This document shows positions 40,290-52,185 of a stretch of 64,000 bases of DNA, in pieces. The notes under the pieces were generated by a model, which did no database searches, was not told the DNA's origin, and saw nothing but the letters and a program-made list of their open reading frames with translations. A program made the position numbers and the translations under genes. Numbering within the stretch: the first letter of the stretch is position 1; every line of letters starts with the position of its first letter. Origin of the DNA: Lytechinus pictus (Eukaryota; Echinodermata; Echinoidea; Temnopleuroida; Toxopneustidae); the NCBI RefSeq assembly GCF_037042905.1, contig NC_087257.1:19860001-19924000 (forward strand), in the 5' to 3' direction.

Positions 40290-40640
40290 GCAAACAAGTG
40301 AGGCATAAATGATTGATATGGATATGATGCAAAATATTGGGATAAAAAACATCAGATTTCTCATTGTATTGCTGTCAATACTTACTTCAATGTGTCATGC
40401 ATTTGCTCTATACATGCAATATTTAATCACAATCATGTGCATTAAGCTAAAGAGAAACCATCGCTCAATTAAGCCGTGACAAAGCGACATGCAAACCAGC
40501 AATGTTGGTGCGAGATTTGTGAAATATTTTGCCTGTAAGTGTAATTGGTTACAGCCCGGACCAGTCGAGTAACAATGCAGACCGCCTTTCACAATAAAAG
40601 CTGTGCACACAAACAAAGAATGCAATTTCACAACCATGGT
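40290..40640. promoter_or_regulatory. Candidate conserved noncoding element
   Basis: Unique, balanced-composition sequence with clustered motifs (atttaatcacaatc, gtaattggttacag, cctttcacaataaaagc, aacaaagaatg) between two simple-sequence regions. SOX-like ACAAT and AACAAAG and homeobox-like TAATT are visible. Conservation cannot be tested here. Confidence 0.25.
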
Positions 40641-40674
40641 CACTCTACAAGGCTTCTTAAATCTCTTTCTCTCC

Positions 40675-41065
40675 CAAATCTCCATCTTTCTCTCTCTCTC
40701 TCCTCCCTCTCTCTTTGAATCTATAAAATTGTCATTTCATATCAATTTTTTTATATTTTTCTTTCTCCATTTTGCAATGAGTAAATAATTTGACAATTCT
40801 ATTTTCTCTTTTACTTTCTCTAACTTGTCTCTAATGTAATTGAAATTACGTAAACTGCATTACTATTTACTTCATTCCTTTTCATCTGGCATTGATCTTT
40901 TTATTTTCCTTCCTCTCTCATTCTCTCTCCGTCCCCTTCTCTTTCTCTCACTCTCTATCCCTCTTTCATCCCCTCTCTCTCTATCTTTCCTATCAGCAGA
41001 TGAATAAATTGAGGAAAATGAAAATACATGAAATGAGTTAATTTATCTCCACTTCTCTCTCCTTC
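40675..41065. repeat. CT-rich simple sequence
   Basis: Polypyrimidine tracts (tctctctctctctcctccct and similar) interrupted by AT-rich segments. Confidence 0.8.
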
Positions 41066-41119
41066 CTTCCTCATCCTTCATGGTTTTTAATATAACCTCT
41101 ATTCTTATTCCTCCATCAT

Positions 41120-41370
41120 TTTCTATTGCCAATCAAAGCCAAGATGAATGATTGAACACGATTGAGAAAGAGGCTCGGGATGGGGGGATGCGGGTAAATT
41201 ATTGATAGCTGCGTTGATGCGCACACACAGTTCTCTCTGACAGCACATCCTCGGTATGTACACACACACACGCACACACATCCCTCCTGCCCCGAAATTG
41301 ACAGTTGCGGCCACTGCATTAGGGAAATTGGTTACCCGCGGCGATGCGTTCAAAATTGCTCTGATGAAAT
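41120..41370. promoter_or_regulatory. Candidate conserved noncoding element
   Basis: ttgccaatcaaagccaagat (TCF/LEF-like ATCAAAG), aaattattgatagctgcgtt and gaaattggttacccgcggcg lie in a complex unique stretch containing a short (CA)n run. The function is inference. Confidence 0.22.
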
Positions 41371-42783
41371 TTCATGAATAATGAATATTTGAATATATGT
41401 TTGTTGCTAGGTGTCCCTTCGACAATTGTTGATTTTGCAGAGTTCACTGTCTGATTGTGGGGCGATATGGGGAAAATATAATTCAATTTTGATAAACTGA
41501 AAAGAAGTAAAGCCACTGTTATAGCAAAACAAAGTTGTAAAATATTCAAAAACATTAAGTATGTTATTTACATGTACGAGACATTGAAAAAAAATCACTT
41601 GATTATTCACAAGAACAGATAATCTTCTAGATTTTAGTGACTGATACTTTGTTCTAAAAAAATATTACAAATAACTATAACTTATTCTATATTTTAAACT
41701 TCTTAAACATATCTAATGGTAGCAAATAATTCCATAGTTATATGTACTACCAAAATTTGCACTCAGTGAATATCCAAATAAAAAAGAGAAAATACCCCAG
41801 GGTTTGCAGAATACATGTACTTGCCTTGTAATTGGGAAGAGTCGTTATGTTTTGTGCCTTGATACAGTACACTCTAAATTTCAAGGATGTAAAAAATAAA
41901 TCCAGATTGACTGCAAATTACGACCAACCAAAAATTTTATTCAATTTTTAATCCTAAGGATTAACTTCTCAATCTCATTCAATAGATTTAAATCTTTAAT
42001 CTTTAAATCTGAATCCACAAGATTTAAATCTGAATCTAAATCTAATATTTGACTGGTCACAATACACAGCTGATCTGGATTCATTTTAAATCTTACTATG
42101 GGTGCTTGTGAATGATGGGTAAAAGCACCATTCTGAATTTCTGCCTCAATTCTCATTAGACACAGCTAGGAAGCTGAAAGATTTAGGACAAGTGGCCCCT
42201 ACGTGACCTTATTGAGGTGGTTCAACGTTAATTAGAATATGAAGGGCTCCCTCTAAATGAGGGGCGGACGGTGTTTACATTGTTCTGCCTCATATACAAT
42301 GCCTACACAGGGGGTTGAGGGACGTGAGTGGAGAGAACCGGAAGGCTCTGGAGTCCCTTAAGGTTTGTACATTTAGCTCATCACCCCCACCAACAGGCAT
42401 CATCATCCAGCTTTGGATGGCAGAACATCCTCACTTTATGGATAAGTCATCCACAGGGGCAGGAGAATGGTTTTTTAAGGGGGGGGGAGTTGACCATATT
42501 GAAAATCACAATCAGATGGTCAATTTTATGTTTTTGTACACATTTATTGAAACAAGTGAAGGGCTGAAAGCATCCCACTCCCCTCTGCTTCTGAGGCCTC
42601 CGGAGTCCAAACCAAGATGTAGTGACCTATAAGTATGTGTGGCCAAGGAATCAATCTACCCAGCATGTGATTCATCACATTTTAAATAACTTGCATTGTA
42701 TTTATTGACTAGTTTATTATCTACTCAAGATGTGTAGTTATTTAGCTTAATTGGTAATCTTAACTTGAATATCCTTCTTCATT

Positions 42784-43182
42784 ATTAAAGGTTAAGAAAT
42801 AAAGTAGTTGCAGCAAACAATAATTTCATAAGAAAGTGTTTTAAATCAAGGTTAGGTGTCACCAAATTATCACATCTAGATCTGGTACATTTATGCAAAC
42901 TTATCTTTGTGAAATCAAGAAATCTTAGCTAAAAACTAATAATTCTGATGATCACTAACACAGAAAAACATATGCGTGGCAGTGTATTAATATTACTTGG
43001 AAAAATACCCAACAGTTTATGGAATTCCATGCTTATTTTGCTCATTTCTCAGCAATTAGGCATTTTCTTCCAGAGTCATTTGGCACATATTTTTATTAAT
43101 ACATACACTTGGGTGGTAATATCATTGGATTCTATTTGAAATCATTTGAAGGCCATTACCAAAACTGGTATTCATCTTTAAA
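42784..43182. mobile_element. ~400-bp inverted-repeat element, copy 2
   Basis: Diverged copy of 26852-27254: atctagatctggtacattta, gcttattttgctcatttctc, ttggcacatatttttattaa and accaaaactggtattcatct in the same order. Confidence 0.75.
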
Positions 43183-43305
43183 CATAAAACATACCATACC
43201 CAATGAACAAGAGACAGTAATGGGGGGGGGGTGGAATTTCAAAGTTGTGCAGTTAGCCTGCATGAATGGCAAAAGCCTTTTATGGCACAGAAGCATTTCA
43301 AGTAC

Positions 43306-43353
43306 CTATTACCTCACCTGGGTTGAGAGCAGCACAATGTGGATCAATTTCTT
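43306..43353 (-). mobile_element. SINE body fragment
   Basis: tacctcacctgggttgagag, cagcacaatgtggatcaatt and tcttgcc match the core of the tRNA-derived SINEs; head and tail are missing. Confidence 0.6.
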
Positions 43354-45655
43354 GCCATTTGAATGAAATAAATCTGCATTTGGCTGTTTACACACTACAC
43401 ACACTTTTTACATGTATGTGGCTTACAGATCATTCTTAAAATGATTCATTACAATTTTGTTTTAAACAGCAACTGACTACTAATTTAGCATCTACTCAAG
43501 ATGTGTAGTTATTAAGCTTTTGGTAATTTCCACTTGAACTTCCTTCTTCACTGTTACACATACCTCAACCAAAGAGCCCTAAAATATTGAATATGTACAA
43601 CAGCTGTACGTGGAGAGACACCCCTGGTATAGTAGTTCAAAAGTGTAGTCTTGTGTACACTAATAATACCTTATGGTATTTTCTCCTGTTACTGCTTATG
43701 AAATTACTGATTTTTTAACCAAAAGCTTTTGGCTAATGATTTTTTTATTACAAGGTCACAAATGTTTGGATTAGTGTAGTTTAATTTAAGTCATGTTGTT
43801 TTACAGTTTGATCGAACATTAAGCATGTCAAAAGCTTTGGAAAAGGGTAAATATTTCTAATCCTGAAATTTTCAGCCCATATTCCATCATTTCTTGCCTG
43901 GAAAGTGGTTCAGTTTTGTTTTTAATGCAAAAAATAATGCACAGATATATATACATGTAAAAACCTCTGAATCATCTAAACTAATACATCTTTCAAGTCA
44001 TAACATTTTGAGGACAAGCTAAAAAATATTATCACAATAAAATTGTTGAATATAAGATCACATTTTCCTAGTTAAATCTAAAATTTTAAGTGAAAAAAAT
44101 TAGTCATAAACAAACATGTAACCTTGTGAGTGGTTCATTCTTCAAAAAAGAAACCCAGTTTATGTCATGGAGAATGAGATGGGTAAAAGTCCCTCCGTTC
44201 ATTTCCACATTCTTTTTTTATAGATAAAATAATTGCAACTCACCCTACATGCTTTGTTCAATTTATCTTTAATATTTGTTATGAATTATCATTGAACTGT
44301 CTGTATTGTTACTTTGATTATATTTTTAAAAAAAAATTTGAACAGAAATTAATATAAATCTAAATCTAAATGATCTCTAATTTAGTACTATGCCAAACTT
44401 AAGCTTAAAACAAAGAACTGCCAAGAAATTGTAACAAATTACTATTAAAAAAATTATGGAAAATAAAAACATTCTTAAATTTCCTAATCGTATATCTGTT
44501 CATGAACAGAAATGGGATAAAAATTAAAAAGGCAATTTTCCTTTGAACAAAATAGAAATAATCATATAATAGGAACAGTTCCCAGGTATGTACATGCTAT
44601 TGATAGCACGCAATTACAATTATACCTGAAAGAATGTATGAAAAGGTAGCCGAGACACAGTACAGTACATCTTGCATAATGTAAATGCCATGCGGAAATG
44701 TCAGTGGCAGAAGCTAAGGCTAAATAACATGGGATATCAGGTGACATTTGTGGCTTTGGGCCGGAGATAGATTGGATGGGCGCAAGACAAGATCCCGGGA
44801 GAACGGGTTGAGAGAGCAAACCAGAGAAAAATTTGCATTTGATCACGAAGCCTTGTATCTACACTATCCCACGAAGATATCGACCCCTGAAAGTAACTAC
44901 ATGAATTTGAATTTGACTCGCAGCCACACTCAACAATCACCAATACACAATTATTTAAAACCGTGAAACTGGATGACATAAAAGCTTTTCATTGCAATAA
45001 AGGTACTTGCAACTAGCAAGACAAATTATAGTAATTCTGTATCAATTTATGATCCTTGCACAAATTTTAGACAAGATTTCTCACCCCATTTTTCCCTCCC
45101 GTCTGTTGTAGTGCCTTTAAAAGCATAAGGGTATGCAAATAAGGTTTAAACATAAAATAAGATAAAAAAGGAAATATACCCTGAACTCAACTTGCATCTC
45201 TTCTTTTTCAAGTTTGGTTTGATTAAAAACAGAAAAATGTGAGAAAAACATTAAAGGTTAAATGAAAACCTTCAAAAATAACAAATTCATGTATGGTTTC
45301 CAAAATCACATGCAAGCAGTTCCTCTCTATTATATGTTCATATATGTCATTCTTTCAATAAATTGCAAATTTGCATTGGCTCACACTGATTGAATATTTT
45401 CTTTCATAGATCTATGACATAGAGTGTCTAAATCTGAAATACACCAGGCAAAAAAACATTGTGGATTTTCTGGGAAATTTGCAAGTTATGGTATGACATA
45501 CATGTAGGGGGTGCTGCTCACATGTATGTGATGTCAAGAGTCGAGAAAAAATATCTGATAATTAACAAAATCAATAAATTCATTATAAATCGATATACAT
45601 GTACAATGCACGTGTATGTTTTTGTATTTTCCCATCTGAGTACTAAGAGAATTTA

Positions 45656-45790
45656 TCATTATCATTTATCATTATTATCATAATTAGAATGATTAGTATC
45701 ATTGTCATCATTATAATTTCTACTGAACTATTATCAGTATTATCAAAATCATCATCATTATTATTAGTGATAACATTCATTATTTTTTTT
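45656..45790. repeat. (ATT)n/(ATC)n microsatellite
   Basis: Imperfect tetranucleotide and trinucleotide ATTATC repeats. Confidence 0.85.
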
Positions 45791-45939
45791 ATCTCATTAT
45801 GAAAATTAATCAGATCAACAAAAGATGAAGGATAAAGCCGAAAAATGGCTTGAAGAATTTTGCCTTGTATTTTTGGAAAACTTTAAATGATTAATGCACT
45901 TTTGCGATGTTTTGCCATCTTGACTCTGCATAAACTCCA

Positions 45940-48900
45940 ATTATTATGCAATTTGGGGGGTAATGCTGATGTATGTATGCACAAGTTAGAGCAAATAGTG
46001 TATGTAGATGAGGGTTCCCCATGTTATGATAAGTTAGTCTGAATGAGGTCTACTATTGGTGGCAGCAGTGGGATGAACAAAGATCTATCATTTTAGGAAT
46101 CCCTAACATTAAAAGCCGAGGCAACAAAATAAATTTTATTTTCAGGGGGATACTTTTCACAACATACTGCTTAAATCTGCTACATTGGTCATTTGATAAG
46201 ATTCAACATTGAAGTGAATGGGGATTTTAGAGGGCTCTTTTTAAATTCCTAAGGCTCTTTTTATATTTGGGGGGGGGGGGGCAGAATTGCCCCAGCCCCC
46301 ATGCAATCTTACCCTGGTCAGGCCTCAGAAAGGCATGGCAATTTTTGAAAAATCGAATTTGAACTATACTTTCAGTAATCAAAATGGAAGCAGTAAGTAC
46401 TCGACATGTGCACCAAATGCAATTGCCTTCATCCTCTTTGGTTAATCCAAGCCCTGTTACAATGTAAAACTAATCAGAAAAGTATCCTCTTCAAAATTGT
46501 ACCTTATATCAAATGCACCCACCAACACTTCATATTACCAAGGGAGAAAAATGGCCTGAACAATCTACTAAACAGTGCCATATATTTTTTTATAACTACA
46601 ATTCTCTTGCAATTTTGGGGGAGATGTAGTATTAAGGCAATACACAGTGGATGAGTGGTCCCCAGGTATGTTAGTCTGAACGAGGTTTAGTAACGGTGGC
46701 AGCAGTGGGATACACATGACCAAAGCAAGATCTATCATCTTAGAAATAATAAAATAATAATAATATGTCCATTTATATAGCGCAGTTACTATGTGCATAT
46801 ACTCAACTGCGCTTTGATACTTGGTATCATATTATTACCCCGGCTGTAGCTAAGCCGCCATATTAATAAGCGCTAAAGCGTTCAAGGAAAAATCCTACCG
46901 GGTACCCATTTACCTCACCTGGGTTGAGTGCAGCACAATGTGGATAAATTTCTTGCCGAAGGAAATTACGCCATGGCTTGGATTCGAACCCACGACCCTC
47001 TGTTTCAAAGTCCGAAGACTAATCAACTGAGAAATCCCTCGCAGTAAGGCTGAGGCAACAAAATAATTTTTATTTTCAGGGGAAACTATTCAGAACATAG
47101 TGCTTAAATCTGCTGCATTGGTCATTGGATAAGCTTTAACAATGCAGTGGATGGGGGATTTTAGAGGGCTCTTTTTTTATTTTAAAAGCTGTTTTTGGCA
47201 TGGGGGGGGGAGCGAAATCGCCCCAGCCCCCATGTAATTTTTTGCCTAGTAAGGCCTCAGGCATGGCAATGTTTTGAAAAATCACCTTAGATCTATACTG
47301 TTACTGTCAGTAATCTAGGGGAATTAAGCAAAGGGCAGCGAGGCAGTTGAGATCAGCATGGCAATCACCTAACCTATCTTGGGTTAATCCAATGCTGCAA
47401 GCACTGTTTGTATGTTAACATGTAAAATTAAACAGAAAAGTATTTCAAATTTATACCTAAATCAAATGCAACCACCAACATGTCATATTACATATTACTT
47501 TTATTACAAGATTATATTGTTCACAAATGAAGTATAAAGCTGATAAAACAGGCTTAAAGAATCTACTGTCCTGTATAAATTTTTAAGGCACCTTTAATGC
47601 TAGATGCACTTCTGCCAATTTTTCAACTCAGCATTACTTACAATTCTCATGCAATATGGGGGTGATGCACATATAGTCAACTAGCAATATACCAGAGATG
47701 GGAGTTCCCCATGTATGTTAGTCTGAATGAGGTGGGTGGGATACTCATGACCAAAGATCATTTTAGAAATCCCTCACAGTAAGGCAGCCGGCAACAAAAT
47801 ATTTTTCATCTTAAGGGGGCTACTTCTCACAACATACTGCTTAAATCTGTAATTGGATTAAGCTTCAACATTGCAGTGAATAGGAATTTTCTGGGGGGGG
47901 GGTTCTTCAAATTCTTGGGCTCTTTTAGCATTTTGTGGGGAGGGGGAGCAAAATCACCCCACGCTTGTGTAATTGTTTCTGTGGTAGGGCCTCAGGAGGG
48001 CATGGCAATTTTTTATAAATTGCCTTAGGATCTAGATTGTTACTGCCTGTAAACTAGGGGAAGCTAACAGCAGCGAGGTAGTTGAGGTCACCTAACATAT
48101 CTTGGGTTAATGCAAGCCCTGTTTTTAAGTTAGGTTGTAAAATTAAACAGAAAGGTATCTTAAATTTCTACCTTACATGTAAATAAAATGCAACCACACA
48201 CATCACATTACAAAGGACTTATATTTACAAGATTAGATTGTTCACAAAATGAAGCATGAAGCTGAAAAAACAGCTAAATAGAATCTACTGTCCTGTATTT
48301 TAGGGCACCTTTAAAGCTTGCACTTCTGCCAATGTTTTAACTCGGCATTAACTATGATTCTCATGCAATGGGGGGAGGGGTGATGCATGTAGTTTACTAG
48401 CATACACAGGAGAAGGGAGTTTCCCAAGTACAAATGTTCGTCTGAATGAGGTCTGCTAATAATGGTGGCAGCGGTGGGATACTTATGACCAAAGATCATT
48501 TTACATGTAGAAATCCCTAACAGCATGCCGAGGCAACAAAATAATTTTTATTTTCAGGGGGCAACTTTTCACAAGATACTGCTTAAATCTGCTACATTGG
48601 TCATTTGATAAGATTCAACACTGAAGTGAATGGGGAGTTTAGAGGGCTCTTTTTTAACAACCAGATCGCTCTGTTTAGAATTTCAGGGCAAAACTTCCCC
48701 GTGCCCCTGTGTTAATTTTTTCCCTGTCAGGCCTCTGGAAGGCATGGCAATTTTTGAAAAATCAACTTTGAACTACATGTATACTGACAGTAATCTAAGG
48801 GAAACCGAGGGCAGCAAGGTACTTGAGACGAGCACCAGCAAAGGCAACTGCTTTCATCCTCTTGGGTTACTAGTAATGCAAGTCCATTTTTTAAGTTAGC

Positions 48901-48990
48901 ATGTAAAACTCATAGGAAAAGTATCTTCATTAAAATAAATTGCCTGCAACTACCAACAAGTATCAAGGCCTTTACAAGATCAAGGCACAA
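45940..48990. repeat. Four-unit ~650-740-bp tandem array
   Basis: The landmark gcttaaatctgctacattgg recurs at about 46167, 47101, 47838 (shortened) and 48581, always after aaagatcattttagaaatcc, gaggcaacaaaataat and followed by agagggctctttttt and a G-run. Unit 2 is lengthened by a SINE at 46742-47034. All units are diverged; none encodes a credible protein. Confidence 0.88.
46742..47034 (-). mobile_element. tRNA-derived SINE inside tandem unit 2
   Basis: Minus-strand SINE with box B region ggattcgaaccc (about 46980) and body tacctcacctgggttgagtg. Flanked by agaaat on both sides (cttagaaat | element | gagaaatccctc). The other units keep the uninterrupted site (tttagaaatccctcac). Confidence 0.85.
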
Positions 48991-49356
48991 GGAAACAAAT
49001 GGGTAATGTTACACTCTAAAATCACAAAAGATGAAGAGTGAAAAAGGGCCAAAGAGTGTCAGTGATTGCCATTCTTATCAAAACTGCTGTCACTCCTCAA
49101 CACTCTAAAAGGGGGATGTACCCCCTTTCCATTTCCATCCTTTCATTTTTTTAATAGTCTAAGTGCCTTGAGAATTTTAAGACTTATAAATGCCCAGTTG
49201 AAAATTTTTATGATTTTGTTATCTAAGTTACACGTCACGTACAATAAATCAATTAATTTCTGATTAAATTTTACAGTTTGCTTGTTGAAGACATTTATTC
49301 AAGCCATCTTGATCTGAGGGCTGTTTTACCCAATAATGCTGCAATGCCAATAATAC

Positions 49357-49783
49357 TTATTTATTTTCATAAATATCATTTTCTATTTTGTAAGGAATAG
49401 CCATAAACAAGGGAGATGAAGTGTCATTCTCAGAAAAATACCAATATTCATTGTCCCAACCATCCTTTGCATATAGTAGCATCACACTATTGCAGTAATG
49501 GATGGCTGGCCATCCAACACATTGGTGGGCTGCATGATTGAAAGTGCATGTAGACAAAGCGGTTTTCATCCGTAACAGTAACACGAGTCACACGACTAAA
49601 ATCTACATACGTAGTAAAATCATTTAATTTGTATTCAAAATTTGGATATACTATTCTATTCCAGTTTAGATTTTCATTTGAACAAATAATAATGTGGATG
49701 CCATTATATACTTCCTGTTTCTCCCTGGGGATTCCCCCTTCTTTAAATACATCCCTAGATCTTTTAGCAACCTTCATTTGCAA
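49357..49783 (-). pseudogene. Unrecognised coding-like stretch broken by a frameshift
   Basis: Two overlapping minus-strand frames look protein-like. One (from about 49774) runs VAKRSRDVFKEGGIPREKQE ... VTVTDENRFVYMH and ends TAG at 49487. The other continues from about 49545 as NHAAHQCVGWPAIHYCN ... WDNEYWYFSEN ... PLFMAIPYKIENDIY and ends TAA at 49357. Trp/Tyr/Asn-rich composition and the orderly hand-over suggest one gene or gene relic shifted by one base near 49545. I do not recognise the family; it could be a gene capture, retroelement or old insert. Confidence 0.4.
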
Positions 49784-50204
49784 ATTATAAACATATTAAG
49801 TGGACTTGAAAGTTTAATGTCTTTTCTTTCAACACCTAATGGGTATAGCCACTTACAGAAACCTTATTTCTTTTGATAGTCCGTACGTAGCTGACGTTAG
49901 TTCATTTTGTGTTTTCAACTATTTTGTTGCATCAAATTAATCAACATAATTGCATGTTGTATGGCTCATTATCATCATATTGGGGATTGCTAATAAATAT
50001 AAATTTCATGAGTTCAAATAAAGTTAAAATAAAAATAAATGATTCATGTGGGTAGATTACAATATTTCAATCATTTAAAAATGTTACATATACAGGAGTA
50101 AATATAAATTTAAACCTTCATTTGAATGAATTATTTTTTCATACAATTATAGTCATCAATATTTCACCCACTATCATGATTATCATATATTCATTCATTA
50201 TTAC

Positions 50205-50334
50205 AGTACCATCATCTTCATCATCATCATCATCATTTCTATTATTATTATTATTATTATTTCTATTATTATTATTATTATTATCATTAGCATAGTAATA
50301 TCATTATCATAATTATTATCATCATCATCATCAT

Positions 50335-50424
<90 letters not shown>

Positions 50425-50520
50425 TAGTACTAATACTATTCTCATCATCATCATTAACTTTCATATTATCATTCATTGCAATTTGGTCTTCCATTATTAT
50501 TATCATTTCAATGATCACCA
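50205..50520. repeat. (CAT)n-(ATT)n-(CTA)n compound microsatellite
   Basis: Includes about 28 consecutive CTA triplets (50336-50420). It gives a poly-Ser/Asp open frame on the minus strand. Confidence 0.95.
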
Positions 50521-52149
50521 TTTGGCATTTCCATCATAATTCACTATCATCAGCATTTATATCGCAATAAACATTTATTTGAAGCCTTTCAAATAACAGT
50601 AAACATTTATGAAAACAATCTTACATACAATGACTGACAAGTGGGAAAATCTGTCTAAACAACGAAGAATGATTACATTTTGCATCAAGTCAGTGGTAAC
50701 AACAATACGGCTTTAATTCTCAATTCCACCTCCAGGACTGTTGACCATTGATAAAAAAAATTGACAATTCTAACCAAAAAAAAAAAAGAAAAAAAAAACC
50801 AAAATAATTGTAATTTCTCTTAGTTAACACAGTTTCACTGTACACTGTACTATTATTAATTAAGCAAATAATAGTTCGGCCTAACCTGATGAAAATATAT
50901 ACATGTATTTAGTCCCTATTCTAGTAATAAGCGGTGCAAATTAAGTCAAGGTTATGATATTGGATAGATGCTTTGAACTCCATTCCATAAAATACATCAT
51001 TTACACTGCATGAAATCTTGGGCAGTCCAGATAAAAGTCTTTCAGGAGTGAACAAAGGATTCCTCATCACTCACACACCACACAACAGAGCATCCCGGCT
51101 AGCTCACTGCAGCTTAGCCCGGCCGGTGAGGCTGCAGACAAGTAAAGCCACCCATATATGTGTTGACGCAAGGCCAAGACACAAAGCACACACAGTAGCA
51201 GCACAAACGATTGTGTCTACTGCTCGACAGCAGCAGCTGGCAAATCAACTTTACTGTCACCTTCCTGGGGTCATAAATGACTGATTGTAATCTGATCTGA
51301 TAATGGTATGATGATTTATATCAAAATACCATCAACATCTCTTACTAACATAAAGTAAAAATATTATTAGCTCCAGGAATATAAATTATGATAATACTAC
51401 TACAGAGAGAGAACATATATTAATTACAAAATTACATATACAATCAAATAATTTTTCTGATATATGATTAATTGACTCACCACTTGCTGGCTCAACAGAT
51501 AAACACCACAGATAAAAGTATAATCTTATTACATGATCATTTCAAATATATAAAGTCTCATATTGCGTGACCTCAGATCAGTATAATGCTGGACCCTGGC
51601 TGGTAAAAATTACTCGGGACCCCTCGATTAATATTATGCTGCTCTCACACGCACAGTCACACAATCCTGATTTTCATAAAATAAAATCACAATAAATACA
51701 CGTGCATCAGAAGATAAATTATGCTAATAAATCAAACATTTCATATTTCTGATTTGGAATACAATAATTTCTTATGATAGTGCACGGAATAAAGATGGGG
51801 AAAATATAAAAGGTATTTATCTTACCAAATTTCAAGCCTTTTGAAGGTGATAAAATGGTTGTACGGTGTTGTATTACAGCAATCGTAAGCCCAAAGCTTC
51901 ATTCTGTATGTAAATATATCGAGCCGGAACTCGCAGGATGAAAATAGTCATCCACGTATCAAAAAGTTCGTACAAAAAAATGTGAAAAACATCACAAGCT
52001 TACTTATAAAAACTAGAACTAAGTGGTCACCAATGAATTTGTAATATTCTTAATGCATCTTGAAGATTTGATTGATTTAAAAGCCTTCCCCAAAACTAGA
52101 AAATTCGCGGAAGAGTAATTAATAATTTATGAATATTCATTAGTTCGTG

Positions 52150-52185
52150 ATGGATGGAGGAGGTGTGACGAAGATGGAGACACAG
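52150..52185 (+). CDS. VPS41: VPS41 coding exon 1 (residues 1-12)
   Basis: Encodes MDGGGVTKMETQ; donor ACACAG|GTAATG, phase 0. The upstream frame reads TAG TTC GTG ATG, so the ATG is the first possible start. About 30 nt further upstream gcggaagag resembles an ETS site, common in housekeeping promoters (inference). Confidence 0.75.

Larger units (their letters stand above)
33068..52149. other. 19-kb interval between divergent start codons
   Basis: No intact gene is seen. Besides the repeats listed separately, it holds complex non-repetitive islands (35170-35395, 39990-40140, 40290-40640, 41120-41370, 42180-42310, 44560-44960) that stand out from the AT-rich background and contain homeobox-, SOX- and TCF-like motifs. 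These could be enhancers or 5'-UTR exons of POU6. Confidence 0.5.
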
